Shown: in pieces, positions 37,130 to 45,532 of the stretch
How the letters are laid out: every line of letters starts with the position of its first letter
Position numbering within the stretch: position 1 is the first letter of the stretch
DNA from: Hydrogenophaga taeniospiralis
Lineage (GTDB): Bacteria > Pseudomonadota > Gammaproteobacteria > Burkholderiales > Burkholderiaceae_C
Assembly (NCBI RefSeq): GCF_020510445.1
Contig: NZ_JAHBAG010000001.1
Location: 2,146,501-2,210,500, forward strand
Direction of reading: 5' to 3'
DNA length: 64,000 bases
Made by a program: the position numbers and the translations under genes
The notes under the pieces: model-generated
What the model was told of the DNA's origin: nothing
The model's input: the letters and a program-made list of their open reading frames with translations, nothing else
The model's database searches: none

Positions 37130-38256
37130 CCAACATGTCCACACCTCCCGTTCCCGCATCCGTGACGCTGCCGCAAGCCGGCCCCTTGCTCACCCGCACC
37201 GGTTGGAGCGCTTTCATCGTGGCCCTGCTGGTGGTCTGCGCCGTGGCGCCGCTGCTCAACCTGTTCGTGCCGGCCGGCAGCGCTTTCCACCTCTCCGACT
37301 ACATGGTCGGCCTGCTGGGCAAGATCATGTGTTACGCCATCTGCGCGCTGGCCATGGACCTGATCTGGGGCTACACCGGCATCCTCAGCCTGGGCCACGG
37401 CCTGTTCTTCGCGCTCGGCGGCTATGTGATGGGCATGTACCTCATGCGCCAGATCGGCACCGACGGCAACTACAAGAGCGAGCTGCCCGACTTCATGGTC
37501 TTTCTGGACTGGAAGGAACTGCCCTGGCACTGGGCGCTGTCCGACAGCTTCATCGCCACGCTGCTGCTGATCGTGCTGGTGCCGGGTGTGGTGGCCTTCG
37601 TGTTCGGCTACTTCGCCTTCCGCTCGCGCATCAAGGGCGTGTATTTCTCCATCATCACGCAGGCGCTCACCTTCGCCGCGCTGCTGCTGTTCTTCCGCAA
37701 CGAGACCGGGCTGGGCGGCAACAACGGCTTCACCGATTTCAAGCGCATCCTGGGGCTACCGATTGCCACGCAGGGCATGCGCATGGCGTTGTTCGTCATC
37801 ACCGGCCTCACCCTGCTGGGCTTTTTCCTGTGGGCGCGCTGGCTGGTGGGCAGCAAGTTCGGCCGTGTGCTGCAAGCCGTGCGCGATGCCGAGAGCCGCG
37901 TCATGTTCTGCGGCTACAACCCGCTGCCCTACAAGCTCACCATCTGGACGATTTCGGCCGTGATGTGCGGCATCGCCGGCGCGCTGTACGTGCCGCAGGT
38001 CGGCATCATCAACCCCGGCGAGATGAGCACCGCCGCCAGCATCGAGATCGCGGTCTGGGCCGCGGTGGGTGGCCGCGCCACGCTGGTCGGCCCCATCATC
38101 GGCGCCTTCATCGTCAACGGCGCCAAGAGCTGGCTCACCGTGAGCTTCCCCGAGTACTGGCTGTATTTCCTGGGCGCGCTGTTCATCGCGGTCACGCTGT
38201 GGATGCCGCAGGGCGTGGTGGGGTTGGTGAAGAAATTCCGTGGAGCGAAAGCATGA
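37126..38256 (+). CDS. urtC: Urea ABC transporter permease UrtC
   Basis: A 376-residue LivM-type permease with about ten membrane segments. Typical stretches are DLIWGYTGILSLGHGLFFAL, GGYVMGMYLMRQIG, GVYFSIITQALTFAALLLFF and NETGLGGNNGFTDFKRILG. The start ATG overlaps the urtB stop and its own stop overlaps urtD (ATGA), so stoichiometric coupled translation is likely. Confidence 0.95.
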   Translation: MTNMSTPPVPASVTLPQAGPLLTRTGWSAFIVALLVVCAVAPLLNLFVPAGSAFHLSDYMVGLLGKIMCYAICALAMDLIWGYTGILSLGHGLFFALGGYVMGMYLMRQIGTDGNYKSELPDFMVFLDWKELPWHWALSDSFIATLLLIVLVPGVVAFVFGYFAFRSRIKGVYFSIITQALTFAALLLFFRNETGLGGNNGFTDFKRILGLPIATQGMRMALFVITGLTLLGFFLWARWLVGSKFGRVLQAVRDAESRVMFCGYNPLPYKLTIWTISAVMCGIAGALYVPQVGIINPGEMSTAASIEIAVWAAVGGRATLVGPIIGAFIVNGAKSWLTVSFPEYWLYFLGALFIAVTLWMPQGVVGLVKKFRGAKA

Positions 38257-39128
38257 CGCCCGACCTGATGGAAGAAGGCGCGCAGCGCTTTGAAAAACTG
38301 CAGACCGCGAGTGTGCCGGGTCAGACCGAGTCGGGTGGCCGCAGCGCCGTCTACGGCCGCATCCACACGCCCGGCGCGGTGGACACCACGCACGGCCGCA
38401 TCCTGTACCTGGAAGACGTGCACGTGAGCTTCGACGGTTTCAAGGCCATCAACGGCCTGAGCCTGGACATCGCGCCCGGTGAGCTGCGCTGCATCATCGG
38501 CCCCAACGGCGCGGGCAAGACCACGATGATGGACATCATCACCGGCAAGACCCGGCCCGACAAAGGCCAGGTGTTCTTCGGCAGCACCATCGACCTGCTG
38601 CGTTACCGCGAGGCGGAGATCGCCGCCATGGGCATCGGCCGCAAATTCCAGAAGCCCACGGTGTTCGAGCAGCTCAGCGTGTACGAGAACCTGGAGCTCG
38701 CGCTGGCGACCGACAAGCGCGTGCGCCACAGCATGGTGTTTCGCCCCACGGGCGAAGAGAAAGACCGTCTCGGCGAGGTGCTGACCACCATCCACCTCGC
38801 CGACAGCGCCGCGCGTTTGGCCGGCAACCTGAGCCATGGGCAGAAGCAGTGGCTGGAGATCGGCATGCTGCTGATGCAGGACCCCAAGCTCTTGTTGCTG
38901 GACGAACCCGTGGCCGGCATGACCGACGAAGAAACCGAGCGCACGGCGCAGCTGTTCCTGACGCTCAAGGGCCAACATTCGCTGATGGTGGTGGAGCACG
39001 ACATGGGCTTCATCCGCACCATCTCGGAGAAGGTCACGGTACTGTGCGATGGGGCTGTGCTGGCCGAAGGCACGCTCGACGAGGTGCAGGCCGATGAACG
39101 CGTGATCGAAGTCTATTTGGGCCGTTGA
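38253..39128 (+). CDS. urtD: Urea ABC transporter ATP-binding protein UrtD
   Basis: A 291-residue LivG-type ATPase. The first 50 residues are a variable extension. Walker A is IIGPNGAGKTTMMDI, the signature is NLSHGQKQWLEIGMLL, and Walker B is LLLLDEPVAGMTDEE, followed by the switch His in VVEHDMGF. It supplies energy for urea import together with UrtE. It overlaps urtC by 4 bases and precedes urtE by 19. Confidence 0.95.
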   Translation: MTPDLMEEGAQRFEKLQTASVPGQTESGGRSAVYGRIHTPGAVDTTHGRILYLEDVHVSFDGFKAINGLSLDIAPGELRCIIGPNGAGKTTMMDIITGKTRPDKGQVFFGSTIDLLRYREAEIAAMGIGRKFQKPTVFEQLSVYENLELALATDKRVRHSMVFRPTGEEKDRLGEVLTTIHLADSAARLAGNLSHGQKQWLEIGMLLMQDPKLLLLDEPVAGMTDEETERTAQLFLTLKGQHSLMVVEHDMGFIRTISEKVTVLCDGAVLAEGTLDEVQADERVIEVYLGR

Positions 39129-39147
39129 GCCGCACACGGGAAACACC

Positions 39148-39846
39148 ATGAGCCTGCTCGAAGTCAAAGACGTCAACCAGTACTACGGCGGCAGCCACAT
39201 CCTGCGCAACGTGAGCCTGCAGGCCGAGCTGGGCCAGGTCACGGTGGTGCTGGGCCGCAACGGGGTGGGCAAGACCACGCTGCTGAAATCGCTGATGGGG
39301 CTGGTGCCCATCAAGAGCGGCAGCATCACGCTCGACGGCGTCGCGATCACCAAGGCCACGCCCTACGAGCGCGCCCGGCTGGGCATGGGATTCGTGCCGC
39401 AGGGGCGCGAGATTTTTGGCCGCCTCACGGTCGAGGAAAACCTGCTGATGGGGCTGGCGACCAAGAAGGGCGGCACGCCGATTCCGGCCGAGCTGTTCGA
39501 GCTGTTTCCGGTGTTGAAGCAGATGCTGGGCCGCCGCGGTGGTGACCTCTCGGGCGGGCAGCAGCAGCAGCTGGCCATCGCGCGCGCGCTCGCGGCCGGG
39601 CCGAAGCTGCTGATCCTGGACGAACCCACCGAAGGCATCCAGCCCAACATCATCAAGGACATCGGCCGCGTGATCCGCATGCTGGCCGACCGCGGCAACA
39701 TGGCCATCGTGCTGGTGGAGCAGTACTACGACTTCGCCGAAGCGCTGGCCGACCGCTATGTGGTGATGGAGCGCGGCGAGGTCATCGCCAGCGGACCGGG
39801 TAGCGAGATGCAGGCCAAAGGCGTGCGCCAGCTGGTGGCGATTTAG
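39148..39846 (+). CDS. urtE: Urea ABC transporter ATP-binding protein UrtE
   Basis: A 232-residue LivF-type ATPase. Walker A is LGRNGVGKTTLLKS, the signature DLSGGQQQQLAIARAL and Walker B LLILDEPTEGIQPN, then VLVEQYYDFAEALADRY with a Gln in place of the usual H-loop His region, as is normal for LivF/UrtE. It ends the urtABCDE operon and converges on a receiver-TPR gene with 27 bases between stops. Confidence 0.95.
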   Translation: MSLLEVKDVNQYYGGSHILRNVSLQAELGQVTVVLGRNGVGKTTLLKSLMGLVPIKSGSITLDGVAITKATPYERARLGMGFVPQGREIFGRLTVEENLLMGLATKKGGTPIPAELFELFPVLKQMLGRRGGDLSGGQQQQLAIARALAAGPKLLILDEPTEGIQPNIIKDIGRVIRMLADRGNMAIVLVEQYYDFAEALADRYVVMERGEVIASGPGSEMQAKGVRQLVAI

Positions 39847-39873
39847 GCCAGGGCAGCAGCGGCGCAATGGCCG

Positions 39874-41559
39874 CTATACCGCGGTCACCTTCCCCAGCAG
39901 GCCATCGGGGTTCGGTGGCTTGTAGCCGCCGGGCAGCGACACGCCACCGGCCGCGCGCCCGACGTGGCTTTGTTCCCCCAGGCCCGCGTGGATGTCGCTG
40001 CTGCGGTAGCGCTCGCGCATGGCCTGCGCGCGCGCCAGCAGGGCCGCGTGGTCGGGGATGCTGTCCTGGTAGCGCTGCAGCACCAGGTGGGCCGATTCGA
40101 TCAGCTTGGCATTGAGCGTGCGGGTGGCGTCCGCCAGCAGTTTCTCCACCGCGCCCCGCGGGTCGCCCTGGAGGCTCAGCGTCATGGCTTCCTCGGTGAG
40201 CTTGAGGATCTGCGCGTGGGCTTCGCGGACGCGGTCGGCGAACTCCGAGCGACCGACCGCCGCGCAGGCCAACAGCTCGGTCAGCGCCTTGCTGGTGCAA
40301 AAGCGCAGGCCCAGCGTGTCCACGGCCGCGTCCACCTCGTAGAGCTGGATCGAGCGCCGGGCCAGCTGGGTCATGAGGGCGAGCAGGTTGCTGGCCGATT
40401 CGAAGTCGAACTCGGGCTGGGAAATGGTCCTGGCCCAGTGCCGCACGTCGTCGAGCGCGCGGGCGGTCTGGTAGGTCTGGATCGACACCAGGGTCTGGGC
40501 CATCTCCAGCAGGCGCTGCGGGCGAGGGTTGTCCGGGCTGCGGTCGCGCAGGTGTTCGAGCTGCTCCACGCAGCGCATCAGGCCGCGCTGGTCGTTGTTG
40601 TCCAGCCGCTCAAAGGCCAGCAGCAGCAGCGCCTGCGGGTCGTAGAACTTGGAGTCCAGCCCGAGGCGGGTGGCGCGGTCGAGCAGTTCCACGCCCTCTT
40701 CGCGGTCCCCGGCGTAATAGGCCATCATGCCGTGCTTGAGCAGCCGGTTGACCGACGAGGGCGTGAGCTGGGTGGACATCCGGAAGGTGGCCAGCGCGTT
40801 CTGGAAGTTGCCCAGCTCGAACTGCGCGCGCCCCATCACGTCGTAGGCGTCGGAGTAGCCGGGCTCGGCCTCGATCAGGCCCTCCAGGGTGGTGGTGGCG
40901 CGCTGCGGGTAGCCCGCTTCGAGCTGTGCCCGCGCCACGCCCAGGCGGGCCCAGGGCAGGGTCTTGGCCTCCACCACCGCCTCGTAGAGCTTCTGCGCTT
41001 CGCTCAGGTGGCCGTTGCGCAGCATCAGCTCGGCGCCAATGCGCGCGGCGTACAGCCAGTACGGCCCGCGGGACTCGAAGCGCTTGCGGCACAGGTCGGC
41101 GGCGTGCTCGAAGGCCTCGCGCTCGATGGCGGTGAAGATCTCCTTGAGCGCCTGTTTGCGCACCCGCGCCTGCCGGATGCGCTCCACCAGGCCGGCCGCG
41201 GTGTGGGGCTTGAGGATGTAGGCGTCCAGCGCCGACTCGGCCGCTTCGGCCACCTTGCTGTACGACGACTCGGACGTGACCATCACGAACACGGTGTAGT
41301 AGGGCAGCAGCTGGTTGCGCCGCAGGTCGTCGAGCAGGTCCTGCCCGGTGATTTCCTCGCGCTCGAAATACTGGTCGCAGATCACCACGTCGTAGCTGCC
41401 CATCTCCAGCTTGCGGCGCGCGTCGGCCAGCCTGGGGCACTGCACCACCGTGCCCACACCGCACTCGCGCAACTGCGACACCAGGATGGAGCGCGACAGC
41501 GGGTTGCTGTCCACCACCAGCGCGCGGGCGTCTTGCAGATCGCTGTAGGTCACGGGCAT
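39874..41559 (-). CDS. Response regulator receiver protein with TPR domain
   Basis: A 561-residue protein. Residues 1-130 are a receiver with ALVVDSNPLSR, probable phospho-acceptor Asp62 (VVICDQYFE), VTSESSYSKV and YILKPHT with the conserved Lys. The rest is helical with TPR-like units (for example GAELMLRNGHLSEAQKLYEA and MGRAQFELGNFQNALATFRM) and a Gly/Pro-rich C-terminal tail. There is no DNA-binding domain, so output is by protein contact. It lies between urtE and ureD, but no direct link to urea use is shown. Confidence 0.82.
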   Translation of the reverse strand: MPVTYSDLQDARALVVDSNPLSRSILVSQLRECGVGTVVQCPRLADARRKLEMGSYDVVICDQYFEREEITGQDLLDDLRRNQLLPYYTVFVMVTSESSYSKVAEAAESALDAYILKPHTAAGLVERIRQARVRKQALKEIFTAIEREAFEHAADLCRKRFESRGPYWLYAARIGAELMLRNGHLSEAQKLYEAVVEAKTLPWARLGVARAQLEAGYPQRATTTLEGLIEAEPGYSDAYDVMGRAQFELGNFQNALATFRMSTQLTPSSVNRLLKHGMMAYYAGDREEGVELLDRATRLGLDSKFYDPQALLLLAFERLDNNDQRGLMRCVEQLEHLRDRSPDNPRPQRLLEMAQTLVSIQTYQTARALDDVRHWARTISQPEFDFESASNLLALMTQLARRSIQLYEVDAAVDTLGLRFCTSKALTELLACAAVGRSEFADRVREAHAQILKLTEEAMTLSLQGDPRGAVEKLLADATRTLNAKLIESAHLVLQRYQDSIPDHAALLARAQAMRERYRSSDIHAGLGEQSHVGRAAGGVSLPGGYKPPNPDGLLGKVTAV

Positions 41560-41676
41560 GGTGTTGGGGTGGGTGGAATGGGCACGGGCAGGGGGGCTTA
41601 TCTTTCATTCTGCACAGCCTGGCGCGCGCCAAACGCCGGAACTGCGGCGCAAAGCGGGGGCTTTTCCGGCCCGGGA

Positions 41677-42507
41677 TCAGACCCGCCAGATGCGCGGTGG
41701 GGTGGCGCCGAGCCCCCAGGCGGCGGGGCGCAGCGCGGCCCAGACCCGCTGCAGACGGGCCATCAGGGGCTCCACCAGCGGGGCCATGGCGCGCACCACC
41801 AGCGTCTGCGGGTTGGGGCAGGTGGCGCCGGTCAGCACCCCGTCGGCCCCGCCGTCGAGCGCGGCGCGGGCCACCTCCAGCAGCTGTTCGCGGCGCTCCC
41901 GGCCGAAGGCCGTGCCGCTGGCCAGCAGCAGCGTGCCCAGGCAGCGCTGGCCGCCCAGCCCCAGCGGGGAGTCCAGCAGGCGCGAGTCGGCCGCGTCGAT
42001 GCGCGCCTGCTCCAGCCACAGCCCGGGGATCTCCAGCCGCTGGCTGAAGCTGCCCTGGGTGAATGGCTGGCCGGCCAGGGGCAGGCCGAGCGCGGTCACG
42101 TCCCAAGCCATCAGCTCGGCGCCTTCGGCCAGCGTGGCGCGCAGCGTGTTGTGCGCCGAGCAGCCGGGGTAGGCCAGGGCTTCGAGCGGCAGCCATTCCA
42201 GCCGCGCGCCGGCGTCCAGTGTGAGCGCCACCCGCTGCGTGGCGGGCAGCCCGTCGGAGGCGTAGAAGCGGGTCGCGCCCGGGGTGCTGATGAGGCCATG
42301 GGCGCCGCTGCCCACGTGCACCGCCACCTCCAGCACGTCGCCCCCCACCAGGCCACCGGGCGGGTGGATCAGCACGTTGTGGCAGACCGCATCGCCCTCG
42401 GGGTAGAGGCTCTTGAAGATGCGCAGCGGGCCGTCGTGTTCGTGCCGCAGCACCGTGCGCTGGGCGGCCAGGCGGTAGTCGAGATTCAGGTGGGCGTGCC
42501 AGGGCAT
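41677..42507 (-). CDS. ureD: Urease accessory protein UreD (separate from the ure operon)
   Basis: A 276-residue urease-assembly protein. Conserved parts are RTVLRHEHDGPLRIFKSLYP, HNVLIHPPGGLVGGDVLEV, LISTPGATRFYAS and EWLPLEALAYPGCSAHNTLR. It binds UreABC and forms the activation complex with UreF and UreG. Start at 42507 (MPWHAHLNLDYRL) gives a usual length. It is alone on the minus strand, 13.7 kb from ureA. Its own promoter must lie in the gap up to 42.6 kb, which holds a repeat copy. Confidence 0.93.
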   Translation of the reverse strand: MPWHAHLNLDYRLAAQRTVLRHEHDGPLRIFKSLYPEGDAVCHNVLIHPPGGLVGGDVLEVAVHVGSGAHGLISTPGATRFYASDGLPATQRVALTLDAGARLEWLPLEALAYPGCSAHNTLRATLAEGAELMAWDVTALGLPLAGQPFTQGSFSQRLEIPGLWLEQARIDAADSRLLDSPLGLGGQRCLGTLLLASGTAFGRERREQLLEVARAALDGGADGVLTGATCPNPQTLVVRAMAPLVEPLMARLQRVWAALRPAAWGLGATPPRIWRV

Positions 42508-42539
42508 GGGAGGAAGTGTAGGGGGCGGGAGCGAGCGGC

Positions 42540-42628
42540 AGCCCCACCCAGGACACCGCGGAACCGGCTCAGCCGGGCCGCCAGTGTCGCCCCCTGGGGG
42601 GTGACGCCGCAGGCGGCGCGGGGGGTCA
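42540..42628 (-). repeat. Dispersed gene-end GC-rich hairpin repeat, copy 8 (near consensus)
   Basis: Begins on the stop codon of the ABC permease gene in the same (minus) orientation. Modules: CGCCGCCTGCGGCGTCACC, CCCCCAGGGGGCGACAC, GGCCCGGCTGAGCCGGTTCC and GCGGTGTCCTGGG. It fills the space before ureD. Confidence 0.8.
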
Positions 42629-43381
42629 TCTCCTGTGCGCCCAGCCGGTGGTGTGTTTCTCGATGAAGCTGAACAGCTCGTACATCGCCATCGCCATGGC
42701 GCCCACCACCAGCAGGCCGCTGAAGGCAAGGCCCATCTGCATCGACGAACCGGCCGAGATCAGCAGGTAGCCGATGCCCTCGTTGGAGGCCGTCATTTCC
42801 GACACCGTGGTGCCCACAAACGCCAGTGTGATCGCGACCTTGAGCGAGCCGAAGAAGTAGGGCATGGAGCGCGGCAGGCCGACCTTGGTCAGCACGTCCC
42901 AGCGCTTGGCGCCCAGCACACGCAACACGTCTTCCAGCTCCGGCTCCAGCGTGGCCAGGCCGGTGGCGATGTTGACCATGATGGGGAAGAAGCTGATGAG
43001 GAAGGCGGTCAGTATCGCCGGGCCGGCGCCGATGCCGAACCACACCACCAGGATCGGCACGAAGGCCGCCTTGGGCAGGGCGTTGAACGCCGTCATGAGC
43101 GGGTACACCGACGCATAGGCCAGGCGCGAGCTGCCGATGAGAAAGCCCAGCAGCACGCCCACCACGATGGCGATGCCAAAGCCCGCCATCGTCACCCAGT
43201 AGGTGCGCCAGGCGTGGCCGAGGATGGTGGCCTTGTGCTCCAGCGTCTGCTCCCAGATGCGCGAAGGGCTGGGAAAGATGAACTCCGAAACACCGAAACC
43301 GCTGGTGATCACCTCCCAGACCACGACGATGGCGATCAGCAGCAGAAAGGGCGACCAGCGTTCGACTTGTTTCTTGTTCAT
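42626..43381 (-). CDS. ABC transporter permease (SsuC/TauC/NMT1-linked type)
   Basis: A 251-residue BPD-type permease with about six membrane helices. The ATPase-contact loop is LEPELEDVLRVLGAKRWDVLTKVGLP. FGFLIGSSRLAY-like and AFNALPKAAFVPILVVWFGIG segments are typical of the nitrate/sulfonate/taurine group. The start is MNKKQVERW at 43381; an ATG 63 bases upstream overlaps the ATPase gene. It is the last of three genes; see the binding protein for substrate discussion. Confidence 0.9.
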   Translation of the reverse strand: MNKKQVERWSPFLLLIAIVVVWEVITSGFGVSEFIFPSPSRIWEQTLEHKATILGHAWRTYWVTMAGFGIAIVVGVLLGFLIGSSRLAYASVYPLMTAFNALPKAAFVPILVVWFGIGAGPAILTAFLISFFPIMVNIATGLATLEPELEDVLRVLGAKRWDVLTKVGLPRSMPYFFGSLKVAITLAFVGTTVSEMTASNEGIGYLLISAGSSMQMGLAFSGLLVVGAMAMAMYELFSFIEKHTTGWAHRR

Positions 43382-43394
43382 GGTGTGGCACCGT

Positions 43395-44231
43395 TCACTG
43401 GTCGACAGGGGCGCGCAAGGCCCCAATGTGTCCGCGCAGTTCATGCACGATGTCGCTGAAGTCCTTGGTGTAGGTCACCTCCAGGTCGCGCGTGCGCGGG
43501 ATCTCGATCTCGCGCTTCACCACGAAACGCCCGGGGCTCTTGCTCATGCAATACACCGTGTCGGCCAGGAACACGCTCTCGCGCAGATCGTGCGTGACCA
43601 GGATGACGTTGAAGCGCTGCGCTTCCCAGAGGTCGCGCAGCGTGCACCAGAGCTCTTCGCGCGTGAAGGCGTCGAGCGCGCCGAAGGGCTCGTCGAGCAG
43701 CAGCATCTTGGGCTCGTGGATGAGGGCGCGGCAGATGCTGGCGCGCTGCTGCATGCCGCCCGAGAGCTCCCACGGGAACTTCTTCTCCATGCCACCCAGG
43801 CCCACGCTGGCCAGCAGCTTCTTCGCCCGCTCCTCGTATTCCTTGCGCCGGTCCTTGAACTGGCTGCGATACGGCTCGACGATCTCCAGCGGCAGCAGCA
43901 CGTTGTCCAGCGTGGTGCGCCAGGGCAAGAGCGAGGGCGCCTGGAAGGCCATGCCCGAGATCTTGAGCGGGCCGGTCACCGGCTGGCCGTCGATCCAGAT
44001 CCGGCCCATGCTCGGCATCTTCAGCCCGGTGGTGAGCTTCATGAAGGTGGACTTGCCGCAGCCCGAGGGGCCGACGATGGCGATGAACTCGCCCTGCTTC
44101 ACCTGCAGGTTGATGTCTTCGACCGCGAAGACGTTCTGGGCCAGCAGTTCGTCGTTGTAGGCGAGCCAGACCTGGTCGAATTCGACGAAGGGCTTGTCGC
44201 TGACGGCGGGCGTGGGGGTGGCTTCTGGCAT
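43395..44231 (-). CDS. ABC transporter ATP-binding protein (SsuB/TauB-like)
   Basis: A 278-residue ATPase. Walker A is VGPSGCGKSTFMKL, the signature is ELSGGMQQRASICRAL, and Walker B is MLLLDEPFGALDAFTRE, followed by VTHDLRESVFLAD with the switch His. The first 35 residues precede the nucleotide-binding core. It sits 13 bases before the permease and 89 after the binding protein, so the three form one minus-strand operon. Confidence 0.92.
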   Translation of the reverse strand: MPEATPTPAVSDKPFVEFDQVWLAYNDELLAQNVFAVEDINLQVKQGEFIAIVGPSGCGKSTFMKLTTGLKMPSMGRIWIDGQPVTGPLKISGMAFQAPSLLPWRTTLDNVLLPLEIVEPYRSQFKDRRKEYEERAKKLLASVGLGGMEKKFPWELSGGMQQRASICRALIHEPKMLLLDEPFGALDAFTREELWCTLRDLWEAQRFNVILVTHDLRESVFLADTVYCMSKSPGRFVVKREIEIPRTRDLEVTYTKDFSDIVHELRGHIGALRAPVDQ

Positions 44232-44320
44232 AGGGTGGTTCTGAAAAAAGGCCAGCGGTCACGAAAGGGCGCCCGCCCGCGCCGCAGGCGTCTGGCGCGC
44301 GCCGGTGCTGTTCGCGGGCG

Positions 44321-45352
44321 TTATTTCTTCGCGGGCGGCAACACGTTGAGCTCGGCGGCCGGGGGCAGCATGGAGCCGTCCCAGATGGCGGCGGGGTTGA
44401 TGCGGGTCTTGGTGGCGTAGGCGTCGGACACCTGGGACGCCATCAGCGAGAGCCGCCCGGCGTTGACCTGGCCAAAACCTTCCTTGCGCGCGTCGGGGCT
44501 GGCCACCACGGAGTCGATCGCGAGCTGCAGGCGGCGCGTTTCCAGCGCCACGTTGATGATGCCGTCGCGCGCCTTCACGGTGTCGATGCCGGCCGCTGGG
44601 TTGGCCATGACGTCCCGCGCGCCCTTGGTGAAGGCGCTCAGGAAGGCTTTGATGGCGGCCGGGTTTTCCTTGATCAGCTTGGGGCTGGCGATGATGGCGT
44701 TGCCGTAGACCTTCACGCCGTGGTCGGCGTAGGGCAGGATCACCACGTCGGCGGCTTTCACGCCACGCGCTTCCAGGTTGAGCAGCGACGTGAACGAGAA
44801 ACCGGTGATGGCGTCGATGTCGCCGCGCACCAGCATGGTCTCGCGCAGCGGCGGGTCCATCGAGGTCCAGGCGACGTTGCTCACGCCGTTGGCCTTCTGG
44901 AAGATCGGGAAGGCCTTGCGGCCGGCGTCGAACACCGGCGCGCCGAGCTTCTTGCCGCTCAGGTCGGCGGGCTTGGTGATGCCGCTCTTCTTGAGCGCCA
45001 GCACGGCGGCGGGCGTGTTGTTATAGACCATCATCACGGCCACGGGTTTGTTCGGCGCGTCCGGGTTGTTGGCGTGGAACTCCATCAGCGCGGCCATGTC
45101 GGCAAAGCCCATGTCGTAGGTGCCCGAGGCCACGCGGGTGACGGTGCCGCCCGAGCCGTTGCCCGAGTCCACGCTCACGTCCAGGCCGGCGGCCTTGAAA
45201 TACCCCTTGGCCACGGGCTGCAAGAACAGCGCGGCCGGGCCTTCAAAGCGCCAGTCGAGCTGGAACTTGATCGGCGTCTGCGCCTGGGCACTGCCAAAGG
45301 CGGCTGCGGCGGCCAGGGCGGCGGTGGTCTTGAGGAAGAGGCGCTTGTTCAT
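44321..45352 (-). CDS. ABC transporter substrate-binding protein (NMT1/THI5-like)
   Basis: A 343-residue protein with a signal peptide ending about AQAQTPIKF. The mature protein has FQLDWRFEGPAALFLQPVAKGYF, GNGSGGTVTRVASGTYDMGFAD and SGKKLGAPVFDAGRKAFP, as in NMT1/THI5-type binding proteins for nitrogenous or aromatic ring compounds, nitrate or sulfonates. The promoter region contains a TGTATACA palindrome like those before uraH, puuE and puuD, and the gene lies near urease. A purine or pyrimidine breakdown product is therefore the best guess for the ligand, by inference only. Confidence 0.88.
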   Translation of the reverse strand: MNKRLFLKTTAALAAAAAFGSAQAQTPIKFQLDWRFEGPAALFLQPVAKGYFKAAGLDVSVDSGNGSGGTVTRVASGTYDMGFADMAALMEFHANNPDAPNKPVAVMMVYNNTPAAVLALKKSGITKPADLSGKKLGAPVFDAGRKAFPIFQKANGVSNVAWTSMDPPLRETMLVRGDIDAITGFSFTSLLNLEARGVKAADVVILPYADHGVKVYGNAIIASPKLIKENPAAIKAFLSAFTKGARDVMANPAAGIDTVKARDGIINVALETRRLQLAIDSVVASPDARKEGFGQVNAGRLSLMASQVSDAYATKTRINPAAIWDGSMLPPAAELNVLPPAKK

Positions 45353-45457
45353 GGGGGTCTCCGTGGCGAGGGCGTCGGGCGCGGGCGGCCCGCATCCAGG
45401 GCATTGAGCAAAAACAATGCCAAGCGCGTGCGAACCCGGGGATGATTGAACACAGAA

Positions 45458-45469
45458 TGTGTATACAGA
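45458..45469 (-). promoter_or_regulatory. TGTATACA operator upstream of the NMT1-type ABC transporter
   Basis: TGTGTATACAGA contains the self-complementary core TGTATACA (45460-45467), 108 bases before the binding-protein start. The same core lies in the uraH/GntR gap and before puuD, which suggests control by the same GntR regulator. Confidence 0.55.
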
Positions 45470-45532
45470 TACTTGGCCATGCGAAGACGCTTGTCATCAT
45501 GGCTAACCCTGAAACGGTGCGCGCCGGTCAGG

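Noticed and set aside
39964..42666. Very long open frame of 900 codons on the plus strand, opposite the receiver-TPR and ureD genes
   Set aside because: High GC content leaves few stop codons in antisense frames. The translation is low-complexity (Ala/Arg/Gly/His) with no domain, while the minus strand encodes two recognisable proteins.
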